Made by a program: the position numbers and the translations under genes. The notes beneath the pieces are model-generated. The model ran no database searches, was not told where the DNA came from, and saw nothing but the letters and a program-made list of their open reading frames with translations. A stretch of DNA of 13,671 nucleotides. Origin: JAJDGF01 sp031549325 (GTDB lineage: Bacteria; Bacillota; Clostridia; Christensenellales; Aristaeellaceae). This document shows positions 1 to 6,756 of this stretch, in pieces; the stretch's first letter is position 1, and each line of letters starts with the position of its first letter. The stretch spans positions 1 through 13,671 of the forward strand of contig JAVBQA010000109.1 in NCBI GenBank assembly GCA_031549325.1, read 5' to 3'.

Positions 1-551
1 CCTGGGACGGGCTGATCCCCGCCGTGCAGACCGGCGCGATCGACGCGATCATCGCGGGCATGAGCCCCACCGCCGAGCGCTCCATGACGATCGATTTCTC
101 CGATCCCTACTACAGCTCGGATCTGGTGATCGTTGTGAAGAAGGACGGCGCTTTTGCCGGCGCCACCAAGCTGGCGGACTTCTCGGGCGCCCTGCTCACC
201 GGACAGCTGAACACCTTCCACTACACCGTGATCCCGCAGATCGAGGGCGTGCAGCAGCAGACCGCCATGGAGACCTTCCCGGCGATGATCGTGGCGCTCA
301 GGGCGGGCGCGATCGACGGCTATGTGGCCGAGCGGCCGGGCGCGGAGTCGGACGTGGCCAGCAACCCGGACCTGACGTTCGTGGCGTTCGAGGCGGGCCA
401 GGGCTTTGTGGCCAGCCCGGAGGACGTGGCGATCTCCGTGGGCCTGATGAAGGGCAGCGCGCTCAAGGCCGAGATCGACCGGGTGCTTTCCGGCATCCCC
501 CAGGAGCAGCGCACCGAGATGATGAAGGGCGCCATGGAGCGCCGTCCGTAA
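1..551 (+). CDS. Polar amino-acid ABC transporter substrate-binding protein (5' partial)
   Basis: This is the C-terminal part of an extracellular solute-binding protein family 3 (SBP_bac_3) protein, which captures an amino acid outside the membrane and delivers it to the permease encoded next. The reading frame is open from base 3, so the start, lipoprotein signal and first lobe (roughly 90-110 residues) lie outside the window. The family hallmark is visible: GAIDAIIAGMSPTAERS followed by FSDPYY, then the second-lobe return segment with TFPAMIVALRAGAIDGYVAE. The protein ends at a TAA at 549-551, a normal C-terminus. The permease start is 37 bp downstream and the ATPase follows, so this is a three-gene importer operon. 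The exact ligand cannot be read from this part; polar or basic amino acids are the usual substrates. Confidence 0.93.
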   Translation, partial: WDGLIPAVQTGAIDAIIAGMSPTAERSMTIDFSDPYYSSDLVIVVKKDGAFAGATKLADFSGALLTGQLNTFHYTVIPQIEGVQQQTAMETFPAMIVALRAGAIDGYVAERPGAESDVASNPDLTFVAFEAGQGFVASPEDVAISVGLMKGSALKAEIDRVLSGIPQEQRTEMMKGAMERRP

Positions 552-588
552 TCCTTTGAGGCAATTCTAGAATTGGGTGGGATGAACC

Positions 589-1386
589 GTGACCCCTCCG
601 TCTGGTTTCTTTGGCTGGGTGGCCTTTATCCTCGAAAAATACTGGCCGCTGTTTCTGAACGGCGCTTGCACCACGCTGGTGGTCGCCATCGCGGGCACGG
701 TGCTCGGGTTTGCGCTGGGGCTGCTGGTGGCCATCGCGCGCAGCATGCGTCCCCGCGCGGGCGCGCCCCGGGTGGTGCGCTGGCTGTACAAGCTGCTGCA
801 CGGGTTCCTGGGGCTCTACATCGAAGTGTTTCGCGGCACGCCCATGATGGTGCAGGCCATGGTGATCAACTATGGCTTTGTGTTCGGAGTGCTCAAGCAG
901 AACTTCGGCATCGTGGTGCCCACGCTGGCGTCGGCCATCTTCATCGTCACGATCAACACCGGCTCCTACATGGCCGAGATCGTGCGCGGCGGCATCATCT
1001 CCGTCGATCCCGGCCAGACGGAGGCGGCGCATTCCATCGGGCTTTCCCACTGGCAGACGATGACGTCGGTCGTGCTGCCCCAGGCCATCCGAAACATCAT
1101 GCCGTCCATCGGCAATGAGTTCATTGTCAACATCAAGGACTCCTCGGTGCTGAACGTGATCTCGGTGGCCGAGCTGTACTTCCAGGGGAAGTCGGCGGCG
1201 GGCTCGTACGGCGTGTTCTTCGAGGTGTTCTTCGTCATCGCGATGATCTACCTGTTCCTGACGTACACCATCACGCGCATCCTGCGGCTGCTTGAAAAGA
1301 AGATGGACGGCCCGGAGCACTATCAGATCCTGGGCAGCCAGAGCGACAGCAGGAGCGTCATCAGCGTGGGGGAGGTGCGCAAATGA
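589..1386 (+). CDS. Polar amino-acid ABC transporter permease (HisM/GlnP type)
   Basis: Inner-membrane permease of the His/Glu/Gln/Arg/opine family, 265 residues, which forms the translocation path for the amino acid delivered by the preceding binding protein. A hydrophobic N-terminal segment (about residues 25-50) is followed by the family block YIEVFRGTPMMVQ. The EAA loop that contacts the ATPase begins at residue 145 (EAAHSIGLSHWQ, then LPQAIRNIMPSIGNEF). Further helices reach to about residue 235. The start is GTG at 589, preceded by a G-rich ribosome site (GGGTGGG, 575-581); an ATG at 582 is in another frame. The last codons overlap the ATPase start by 4 bp (ATGA at 1383), which indicates translational coupling. 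Substrate is unassigned. Confidence 0.94.
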   Translation: MTPPSGFFGWVAFILEKYWPLFLNGACTTLVVAIAGTVLGFALGLLVAIARSMRPRAGAPRVVRWLYKLLHGFLGLYIEVFRGTPMMVQAMVINYGFVFGVLKQNFGIVVPTLASAIFIVTINTGSYMAEIVRGGIISVDPGQTEAAHSIGLSHWQTMTSVVLPQAIRNIMPSIGNEFIVNIKDSSVLNVISVAELYFQGKSAAGSYGVFFEVFFVIAMIYLFLTYTITRILRLLEKKMDGPEHYQILGSQSDSRSVISVGEVRK

Positions 1387-2117
1387 GTGTGCCGGTGATT
1401 GAGATCAGCCACCTGAAGAAGAGCTTCGGGGATCATCTGGTGCTGCGCGACATCGATTTTGCCGTGGAGCGGGGCGAAGTGGCGTGCATCATCGGCGCGT
1501 CGGGCTCGGGCAAGAGCACGCTGCTGCGCTGCATCAACCTGCTTGAGACGCCCACCAGCGGCGTGATCCGCTGGGGCGGGCGCGACATCCAGGATGGCTC
1601 GGTGTCCATGGCCGAGTACCACGCCAAGGTCGGCATGGTGTTCCAGCAGTTCAACCTGTTTTACAACCTGAGCGTGCTGCAGAACTGCGTGATCGGGCAG
1701 GTGAAGGTGCTGAAGAGGAGCAAGGCCGAGGCCGAGGCCAACGCGCTGAAATATCTCGAGCGCGTGGGCATGAAGCAGTTCATCAACGCCAAGCCGCGCC
1801 AGATCTCGGGGGGCCAGAAGCAGCGGGTGGCGATCGCGCGGGCGCTGTCGATGGACCCGGAGGTGCTGCTGTTTGACGAGCCCACGTCGGCGCTGGACCC
1901 GGAGATGGTGGGCGAGGTGCTGTCTGTGATGAAGGATCTGACGGGCAGCGGGCTGACGATGCTGGTGGTGACGCATGAGATGGCGTTCGCGAGGGACGCC
2001 GCGAGTTCCGTGGTGTTCATGGACGCGGGCGTGATCGTGGAGCGGGGCGCGCCCGAGATTGTGTTTACCGAGCCGAAGATGCAGCGGACGAAGGAGTTCC
2101 TGGCGCGGGTGCTGTAG
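1383..2117 (+). CDS. Polar amino-acid ABC transporter ATP-binding protein (GlnQ type)
   Basis: ATPase subunit, 244 residues, that powers the importer. The motifs are complete: Walker A GASGSGKST at residues 38-46, Q-loop in VFQQFNLF (about 88-89), ABC signature ISGGQKQR from residue 141, Walker B LLFDEPTSALDPE with Asp165 and Glu166, and the H-loop His at residue 198 (VVTHEMAFARD). The DEPTSALDPEMVGEVL wording is typical of the amino-acid importer branch. The ATG overlaps the permease stop. The last codons, including the TAG, fall within the left end of the 262-bp inverted repeat that fills the downstream intergenic region. Confidence 0.96.
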   Translation: MSVPVIEISHLKKSFGDHLVLRDIDFAVERGEVACIIGASGSGKSTLLRCINLLETPTSGVIRWGGRDIQDGSVSMAEYHAKVGMVFQQFNLFYNLSVLQNCVIGQVKVLKRSKAEAEANALKYLERVGMKQFINAKPRQISGGQKQRVAIARALSMDPEVLLFDEPTSALDPEMVGEVLSVMKDLTGSGLTMLVVTHEMAFARDAASSVVFMDAGVIVERGAPEIVFTEPKMQRTKEFLARVL

Positions 2118-2372
2118 CTTCGGGCGTGCAGGCGGGGATTCCCAAGGGCATCATGCCCTTGGGCAGGGTTCCCAGGGACAGCGTCCCGGGGCCGCCGGAG
2201 GCCGTGACCCAGATTTCATAAAGGACCCCTCCGGATGGTCGCGACCATCCGGAGGGGTCCTTTATGAAATGTTGAGCTATGCTCCCCGTGGGCTCAAGGG
2301 CTCTGCCCTTCAGAATCCCGCCAGGGGAATAATTCCCCTGGCCCCCCACACCCGCGCGCCCGAAACTACAGC
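2111..2372. repeat. 262-bp imperfect inverted repeat filling the intergenic region
   Basis: The whole space between the convergent ABC ATPase and MFS genes is one inverted repeat centred between bases 2241 and 2242. The outer 16 bp are GCTGTAGCTTCGGGCG (2111-2126) and, on the minus strand from 2372, GCTGTAGTTTCGGGCG: 15 of 16 identical, and both contain the TAG stop of the adjacent gene. Inside, hairpins on one side mirror hairpins on the other: 2141-2163 against 2321-2341, and 2172-2190 against 2296-2310. The arms align without gaps at roughly 60 percent by eye, yet each small stem keeps its own pairing, so the differences are compensatory. It could be a pair of inverted two-hairpin terminator or repeat units, or a miniature inverted-repeat element. 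The structure is seen directly; the function is inferred. Confidence 0.85.
2213..2270. repeat. 58-bp perfect palindrome, core of the intergenic element
   Basis: Every base from 2213 to 2270 pairs with its mirror partner around the 2241/2242 centre (29 bp per arm, no mismatch, no loop). The inner part reads GGATGGTCGCGACCATCC and the outer ends are ATTTCATAAAGG and CCTTTATGAAAT. Transcribed from either side it would form a very stable hairpin with an A/U-rich base, which suits a bidirectional terminator for the two convergent genes. There is no long uninterrupted T run, so classical intrinsic termination is not certain. Confidence 0.95.
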
Positions 2373-3628
2373 GCGCGCACGCGGGTCGCCTCGGCCGCCT
2401 CTTCCTCGGGCTTGACCCGCCACGCCACATACACATTCACCAGCGAGCACAGCGCGGCCAGAAAGAACACCCAGTGAGGCCCGAGGAACTTCCAGATCAG
2501 CCCGCAAGGCACCGACACCGCGATGGCCACCACATGATCCAGGCTGGTGCCGGTGGACAGCGCGCGCGTCACGTCGTTGTCGCTCCGCGCGATCGAGCGC
2601 AGATACACCGTCTTGACGATGCCGCACTGCATGCTCATCCGGTCCAGCACGAACAGCACGCTGATCAGGATCAGTCCCTTGTCCATCGGGATCCAGCCCG
2701 TCGTCAGGAAAAGCACCGCGAACCCATACACGATGTACACCCCGATGAAGCTGAGCGCGTCCACATACAGCATGCGCTTGATGCCGAACGTATCCATCCA
2801 GTGCCCCAGCAGCCGCATGAAGAAGATGCAAACCAGGTTCACGATGATGTAGAGCAGCGACATGTACGGCTGCTTCTGCGCCAGAATCTGGAGCAGCACC
2901 CAGGTGCCAAACACGTATGCGATCTGCTTCTGCACGCCCTGCATGACCGTCAGCAGGTAGTAGTACTTATACTCCCTGCGCAGCAGCAGCTTGGGCCCGG
3001 GCACCCGCGCCAGCTGCTGGCCTTTCAGCCGGCGGATCAGCAGCTGCGCCACGAGAACCGCACCCAGAAAGCCCAGGGAGCCCAGCAGAAACACCGGCTT
3101 GACCTGGGTTGTGTAGCTGAACGCGCCCGACCGGAACCCGAAATACACCACGATCGCGCACGCGAACCCCACGAGGGCGCGCACCGACGCGTACTGCCCC
3201 ATGCGCCTGCCCACTTGCCCTTCTTCGGCCAGCGACATGCCGATCGCGTCCTGCAGCGGGAAGAACATGTGCATGCCCAGCGAATTGATGAACAGGAAGA
3301 CGTACATCACCAGCATCGGCGGCGTGGACAGGCCCAGCACCGTCAGCCCCACAAACGCCAGAACCTGCGCCACCAGCGCGATCCGCAGGTCGCCCAGCCC
3401 GGCCAGCCCCGCGATCACCAGCAGGCAGATCATGCCGGGCAGCTCGCGCGGCCACTCGGTCACGCTGCGCCAGAACTCATCCATGCCGTAGGCCTCGCGG
3501 AAATAGTTTCCATAGATTGAATCGCTGAACCCGTTGCCGATGGACACCAGCGCGATCAGCACGAAGAACAGCAGCATGCCCTGTGGCAGATTGCCAAGGG
3601 CGGGGCGCAGACGGGTCAGTTTTTTCAT
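2366..3628 (-). CDS. Major facilitator superfamily transporter
   Basis: A 420-residue integral membrane protein with about 12 hydrophobic segments and a charged central loop (LIRRLKGQQLARVPGPKLLLRR), the usual 6+6 MFS layout. The second half has the MFS loop motif GHWMDTFGIKRM at about residues 275-286. The substrate is not recognisable. I chose the ATG at 3628 (MKKLTRLRPALG) because GGAG lies 9 bases upstream; an in-frame ATG at 3643 has no ribosome site. The gene is convergent with the ABC operon. Its final Leu-stop codons lie in the right end of the 262-bp inverted repeat. The C-terminus carries an acidic EEEAAEA stretch. Confidence 0.85.
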   Translation of the reverse strand: MKKLTRLRPALGNLPQGMLLFFVLIALVSIGNGFSDSIYGNYFREAYGMDEFWRSVTEWPRELPGMICLLVIAGLAGLGDLRIALVAQVLAFVGLTVLGLSTPPMLVMYVFLFINSLGMHMFFPLQDAIGMSLAEEGQVGRRMGQYASVRALVGFACAIVVYFGFRSGAFSYTTQVKPVFLLGSLGFLGAVLVAQLLIRRLKGQQLARVPGPKLLLRREYKYYYLLTVMQGVQKQIAYVFGTWVLLQILAQKQPYMSLLYIIVNLVCIFFMRLLGHWMDTFGIKRMLYVDALSFIGVYIVYGFAVLFLTTGWIPMDKGLILISVLFVLDRMSMQCGIVKTVYLRSIARSDNDVTRALSTGTSLDHVVAIAVSVPCGLIWKFLGPHWVFFLAALCSLVNVYVAWRVKPEEEAAEATRVRAL

Positions 3629-3691
3629 GGCGGTTCGCTCCATTCAACTGTCATTCGGTGTTCGCATACGATGCAGCGGGGGTGATGCGCT

Positions 3692-3898
3692 GTGAGGGCG
3701 ATCCGGTACTCGAGTTGTGGGCGGTGCAGGGAAGGCTTCCGGCCGCGCGGCCGGGCCTCTTGGATACATACGCTGGGGCTGGTGCTGATGCTGGTGGGCG
3801 GGCTGCTCTTGCTCATCTGCGTGCCCATTCAGGTGTGGCTGGCGATGATTGGGCTCTTGATGCTGGCGCTCGGCTTCTTCCTGTGGCGCATCGGCTGA
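3692..3898 (+). CDS. Small two-helix membrane protein, unknown function
   Basis: A 68-residue protein with a short basic N-terminus containing a C-G-R-C pair (residues 9-12), then two hydrophobic segments, about residues 28-45 and 48-66, ending LWRIG. The start is a GTG at 3692 with a GGGGGTG ribosome site 7 bases upstream (3678-3684); internal starts near residue 33 would remove much of the first helix. It lies between the MFS gene (divergent) and the rpmB terminator (convergent), with no partner gene. Small GC-rich ORFs can arise by chance, but the two clean helices and the ribosome site make this one credible. No function is recognised. Confidence 0.6.
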   Translation: MRAIRYSSCGRCREGFRPRGRASWIHTLGLVLMLVGGLLLLICVPIQVWLAMIGLLMLALGFFLWRIG

Positions 3899-3918
3899 CA
3901 AAAACGCATGGTTTCGCG

Positions 3919-3956
3919 AAAAAACGCGGCGAGCCACGATTGGCCCTCGCCGCGTT
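3919..3956 (-). terminator. Rho-independent terminator of rpmB
   Basis: On the minus strand an 11-bp perfect stem (AACGCGGCGAG, 3956-3946, with CTCGCCGCGTT, 3933-3923) is followed directly by a T run (3922-3919). It begins about 20 bp beyond the rpmB stop. On the plus strand the same hairpin is followed by GTTTCC after the stem, so it may also stop transcription of the small membrane-protein gene ending at 3898. Confidence 0.88.
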
Positions 3957-3976
3957 GTTTCCGTGTCCTCTGGCGC

Positions 3977-4168
3977 TTAGATGGCGCGCTCGACTTTGCC
4001 GCTTCTGAGGCAGCGCGTGCACACGCTCATGCGCATCGGCGTGCCGGCAACCACCACGCGAACGCGCTGGGTGTTGGGCGCCCAGGTTCTGCGGGTCTTG
4101 CGGTTGGAATGGCTCACGTTGTTGCCGTGAGAGATTCCCTTGTGGCACACTTCACAAAACTTTCCCAT
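3977..4168 (-). CDS. rpmB: 50S ribosomal protein L28
   Basis: A 63-residue ribosomal protein of the large subunit, full length for Firmicutes. It begins MGKFCEVCHKG and carries the conserved SHSNRKTRRTWAPN block. Four cysteines (Cys5, Cys8, Cys50, Cys53) form the two CxxC pairs of the zinc-binding version. The ATG at 4168 has GGAGG 8 bases upstream; a GTG three codons earlier overlaps that ribosome site and is less likely. The gene is divergent from the asp23-like / fakA / recG genes, as in Bacillus, and is a single-gene unit with its own promoter and terminator. Confidence 0.97.
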   Translation of the reverse strand: MGKFCEVCHKGISHGNNVSHSNRKTRRTWAPNTQRVRVVVAGTPMRMSVCTRCLRSGKVERAI

Positions 4169-4211
4169 GAACAACACCTCCTTCAGGTGAATATCTCGTC
4201 AAAACAGAATG

Positions 4212-4240
4212 ATTATAGCACCACATGCGCCCGAATGCAA
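4212..4240 (-). promoter_or_regulatory. Sigma-A promoter of rpmB
   Basis: Read on the minus strand: -35 TTGCAT (4240-4235), a 17-bp spacer, then a consensus -10 TATAAT (4217-4212) preceded by TGC, an extended -10. The start of transcription should be near 4205, giving a leader of about 37 bases before the L28 ATG. Confidence 0.8.
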
Positions 4241-4314
4241 GGGGTTTGCGTGTAAAACTTGTCGATGGGGGTGGGCGGGTTGCGCCCGCGAATGCGGACT
4301 TTTGTTTAAACTGC

Positions 4315-4343
4315 TTGCATGGATCACCAAAAACCTGTATACT
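4315..4343 (+). promoter_or_regulatory. Sigma-A promoter of the asp23-like gene
   Basis: -35 TTGCAT (4315-4320), 17-bp spacer, -10 TATACT (4338-4343). The predicted start is near 4350, about 48 bases before the asp23-like ATG. It uses the same TTGCAT -35 hexamer as the divergent rpmB promoter about 75 bp away. Confidence 0.7.
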
Positions 4344-4397
4344 AAATGGTAAAGGATTGGCGTGCACACACAAAAACGCCCCTGGAGGTCTTCTTTT

Positions 4398-4748
4398 ATG
4401 GATTGCAAGTATCAGAATGAACTGGGCACAGTGACCGTCAACGACGAGGTGCTGCTGAAGGTGGCGGGCTTTGCCGCGCTCGAGTGCTACGGCATCGTGG
4501 GCATGGCCAGCAAGCGCTCCACCGACGGGCTGGTGCAGCTCATCGGGCGCGAGAACCTGGGGCGCGGCGTGAAGATTTACCCCGCCAAGGACTCTGTGGA
4601 CGTGGAGCTGTTCATCATCGTCGAGTACGGTATCAGCATGTCCGCCGTGGCCGAAACGATCATCGACACCGTGAAATACAAAATTGAGCATCTCACCGGC
4701 ATCAAGGTGGGCAAGGTCAACATCTCCGTGGAAGACATCCGCGTGTAG
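4398..4748 (+). CDS. Asp23/Gls24 family envelope stress-response protein (YloU-like)
   Basis: A 116-residue Asp23/Gls24 (DUF322) protein. Recognisable blocks are GTVTVNDEVLLKVAGFAA near the N-terminus, YGIVGMASKR, the central GRGVKIY, and the C-terminal IEHLTGIKVGKVNISVEDIRV. Members of this family are associated with the cell envelope in Gram-positives; a membrane-anchoring partner is not present here. The ATG at 4398 has a TGGAGG ribosome site ending 9 bases upstream; an ATG at 4362 in the same frame has none. The next gene is fakA, the same neighbour as in Bacillus (yloU-yloV), which supports the assignment. About 200 bp of non-coding sequence separates them, longer than usual for this pair. 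Confidence 0.92.
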   Translation: MDCKYQNELGTVTVNDEVLLKVAGFAALECYGIVGMASKRSTDGLVQLIGRENLGRGVKIYPAKDSVDVELFIIVEYGISMSAVAETIIDTVKYKIEHLTGIKVGKVNISVEDIRV

Positions 4749-4952
4749 CTGTGGCCCTGTTCCCCGCTGTTCGGCGAGGGGTGGAGTATTCAAAGCCGCC
4801 AACGCACAGGATTTTCACGAAATTCGGCGCCGCGCGCTCCGCTTGAAATGGCTCCATGATGCCTGCGCCCCCGGCCCCTGGGGCGTATGGCAACTCCGTC
4901 GCGAATCCGCACGTTGCCGGCTTAGAAGATACCCTCATAGGAGGAATGAAGT

Positions 4953-6590
4953 TTGCCCATGAAAACCATCGACGGCATGATGCTCAAAGAGATGTTCCTG
5001 TCCGGCGCGGCGCTGCTGGAGCGCAACCGGCAGAACATCGACGCGCTGAACGTTTTTCCGGTGCCGGACGGCGACACCGGCACCAACATGACCCAAACCA
5101 TGGCCTCGGCGGTGAAAGAGCTCGCCGGGCGCAGCTTCCCGACCGTTTCCGAAGTGGCGGCCTGCGTGGCGCGCGGCGCGCTCAAGGGCGCGCGGGGCAA
5201 CTCGGGCGTCATCTTGAGCCAGATCTTTCGCGGGCTGGCCAAGGGGCTCGAGGGCGCCGAAGAGATGGACGCGAATCTGCTTTCGCGCGCGCTGAAGGCG
5301 GGCGCGGAAACCGCGTACAAGGCCATGATGAAGCCCAAGGAGGGCACGATCCTGACGGTCGCGCGCGTGATCGCCGAGGACATCGAAAAGGAAATCAAGA
5401 AGACCGCCGACATGCAGGATCTGATGACCGCTGTGGTGGCTTCTGGCGACGCCATTTTGAAGCGCACGCCCGACATGCTGCCCGTGCTGAAGCAGGCGGG
5501 CGTGGTGGATTCGGGCGGCAAGGGCCTGATGGTGGTGTATGCCGGGTTTCTGGCCGCGCTGCGCGGCGAGCCGGTGGACGCGCTGGCCGCTGAGGCCGAC
5601 ATCGCGCTGCCCGGCGAATACATCGACGACCACAGCCTGCTGGAGTCGATCGAGTTTGCGTACTGCACCGAGTTCATCGTGTCCCACCCGCGCCCCGACA
5701 TGCGGGACAGCGAGGTGGCGCGCCTTCGCAAGCGCCTGGAGCGCATCGGCGACTGTGTGCTGGTGATCGGCGACCTGGAGGTGGTCAAGGTGCACGTGCA
5801 CACCAACGAGCCGGGCAAGGCGCTGCAGATGGCGCTGGAGCTGGGCGAGCTGGACGCCATCAAGGTGGACAACATGCTGGAGGAGTTCCGCGAGCGCAAG
5901 GCCGCCCGCGAGGAGCAGCTGGCGCGCGAACCCAAGGAGTTTGGCATCGTGGCCGTGGCGCTCGGGCAGGGGCTGTCCGACATCTTCAAGGACCTGATGG
6001 TGGATCAGATCGTGGACGGCGGCCAGACCATGAACCCGTCCATTGACGACCTGTATCAGGCCATCGAGAAGGTGAACGCGAAGACAATCTTCGTGCTGCC
6101 CAACAACACCAACATTATCCTGGCCGCGCAGCAGGCGGCTGAGCTCACCGAAAAAACCGTGTACGTGCTGACCACCAAGTCGGTGCCCATGGGCGTGGCG
6201 GCGGCGGTGGCGTTCATGCCCGACATGTCCGGTGAGGACAACGCCCAGCGCATGCAGCAGGCCGCCGAGGCGGTGCACACAGCCTCCATTACCTACGCCG
6301 TGCGCGACACCACCTTCGACGGGCACGAGATCCACGAGGGCGATATCATGGGCCTGCTCGACAACAAGGTCGAGGTGCTCGGGAGCGACGTGTGCGAGGT
6401 GTCGCTGCGGACGCTCGCTACCATGGTCAGGGACGACAGCGAGCTGATCACCATCTACTACGGCGAGGACACGAAGCCCGAGGACGCCGAGGCGCTGGGC
6501 GCGGCGCTGAGCGAGGCGTATCCGCACTGCGACGTGACGGTGTATTCCGGCCAGCAGCCGCTGTATTACTACCTGATCGCCGTCGAATAG
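4953..6590 (+). CDS. fakA: Fatty acid kinase, ATP-binding subunit FakA (DAK2 domain, YloV family)
   Basis: A 545-residue cytoplasmic protein, matching the usual length of FakA/YloV (about 550). With a FakB fatty-acid carrier it phosphorylates exogenous or recycled fatty acids to acyl-phosphate for phospholipid synthesis. The N-terminal DhaL/DAK2 kinase domain shows the metal-nucleotide motif NVFPVPDGDTGTNM (DGDTGT at residues 39-44), GARGNSGVILSQ (Asn83) and VDSGGKG at about 185-191. The middle and C-terminal regions match the FakB-binding YloV part, including HVHTNEPG, LPNNTNI, KSVPMG and YYGEDT. Start: TTG at 4953 has AGGAGG 8 bases upstream; an ATG two codons later (4959) is possible. No fakB gene lies in the window. 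Confidence 0.93.
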   Translation: MPMKTIDGMMLKEMFLSGAALLERNRQNIDALNVFPVPDGDTGTNMTQTMASAVKELAGRSFPTVSEVAACVARGALKGARGNSGVILSQIFRGLAKGLEGAEEMDANLLSRALKAGAETAYKAMMKPKEGTILTVARVIAEDIEKEIKKTADMQDLMTAVVASGDAILKRTPDMLPVLKQAGVVDSGGKGLMVVYAGFLAALRGEPVDALAAEADIALPGEYIDDHSLLESIEFAYCTEFIVSHPRPDMRDSEVARLRKRLERIGDCVLVIGDLEVVKVHVHTNEPGKALQMALELGELDAIKVDNMLEEFRERKAAREEQLAREPKEFGIVAVALGQGLSDIFKDLMVDQIVDGGQTMNPSIDDLYQAIEKVNAKTIFVLPNNTNIILAAQQAAELTEKTVYVLTTKSVPMGVAAAVAFMPDMSGEDNAQRMQQAAEAVHTASITYAVRDTTFDGHEIHEGDIMGLLDNKVEVLGSDVCEVSLRTLATMVRDDSELITIYYGEDTKPEDAEALGAALSEAYPHCDVTVYSGQQPLYYYLIAVE

Positions 6591-6756
6591 GCGCGGGAGC
6601 CCGCCTCGCGGTCTTTTCCCGCCATCGTGCGAGTCCCGTGAATCTTTGGTTCGCGGGCCTTGCCTCTCATAAGGAATGCAGCCCGCGGGCGTCCACGCCG
6701 CCCTCCGGTTGCTTTTTTTCAGGGTTTTGCTTGTTGTTTGCCTGGGAGGAGCGCAG

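Noticed and set aside
562..575. 14-bp perfect palindrome CAATTCTAGAATTG between binding protein and permease
   Set aside because: Short, within an operon, no promoter nearby and no second copy; may be chance or a minor processing site.
2059..2436. Open frames on both strands across the intergenic palindrome with the same internal peptide (DPSGWSRPSGG)
   Set aside because: The shared peptide is simply the perfect palindrome read in the same phase from both strands; there are no ribosome sites and no protein-like pattern.
2474..3520. 348-residue plus-strand frame opposite the MFS gene
   Set aside because: Very rich in His, Arg and Gln without hydrophobic organisation; the minus-strand frame gives a clear 12-helix transporter with an MFS motif.
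4749..4952. GC-rich hairpins (for example CGCCCC/GGGGCG near 4867-4886) between the asp23-like gene and fakA as terminators or riboswitch
   Set aside because: No T run after any stem and no recognisable riboswitch core; probably an untranslated spacer.
6591..6756. Possible terminator before recG (GGCG-TCCA-CGCC followed later by TTTTTTT)
   Set aside because: The stem is only 4-5 bp and the T run is more than ten bases away, so termination is not supported.
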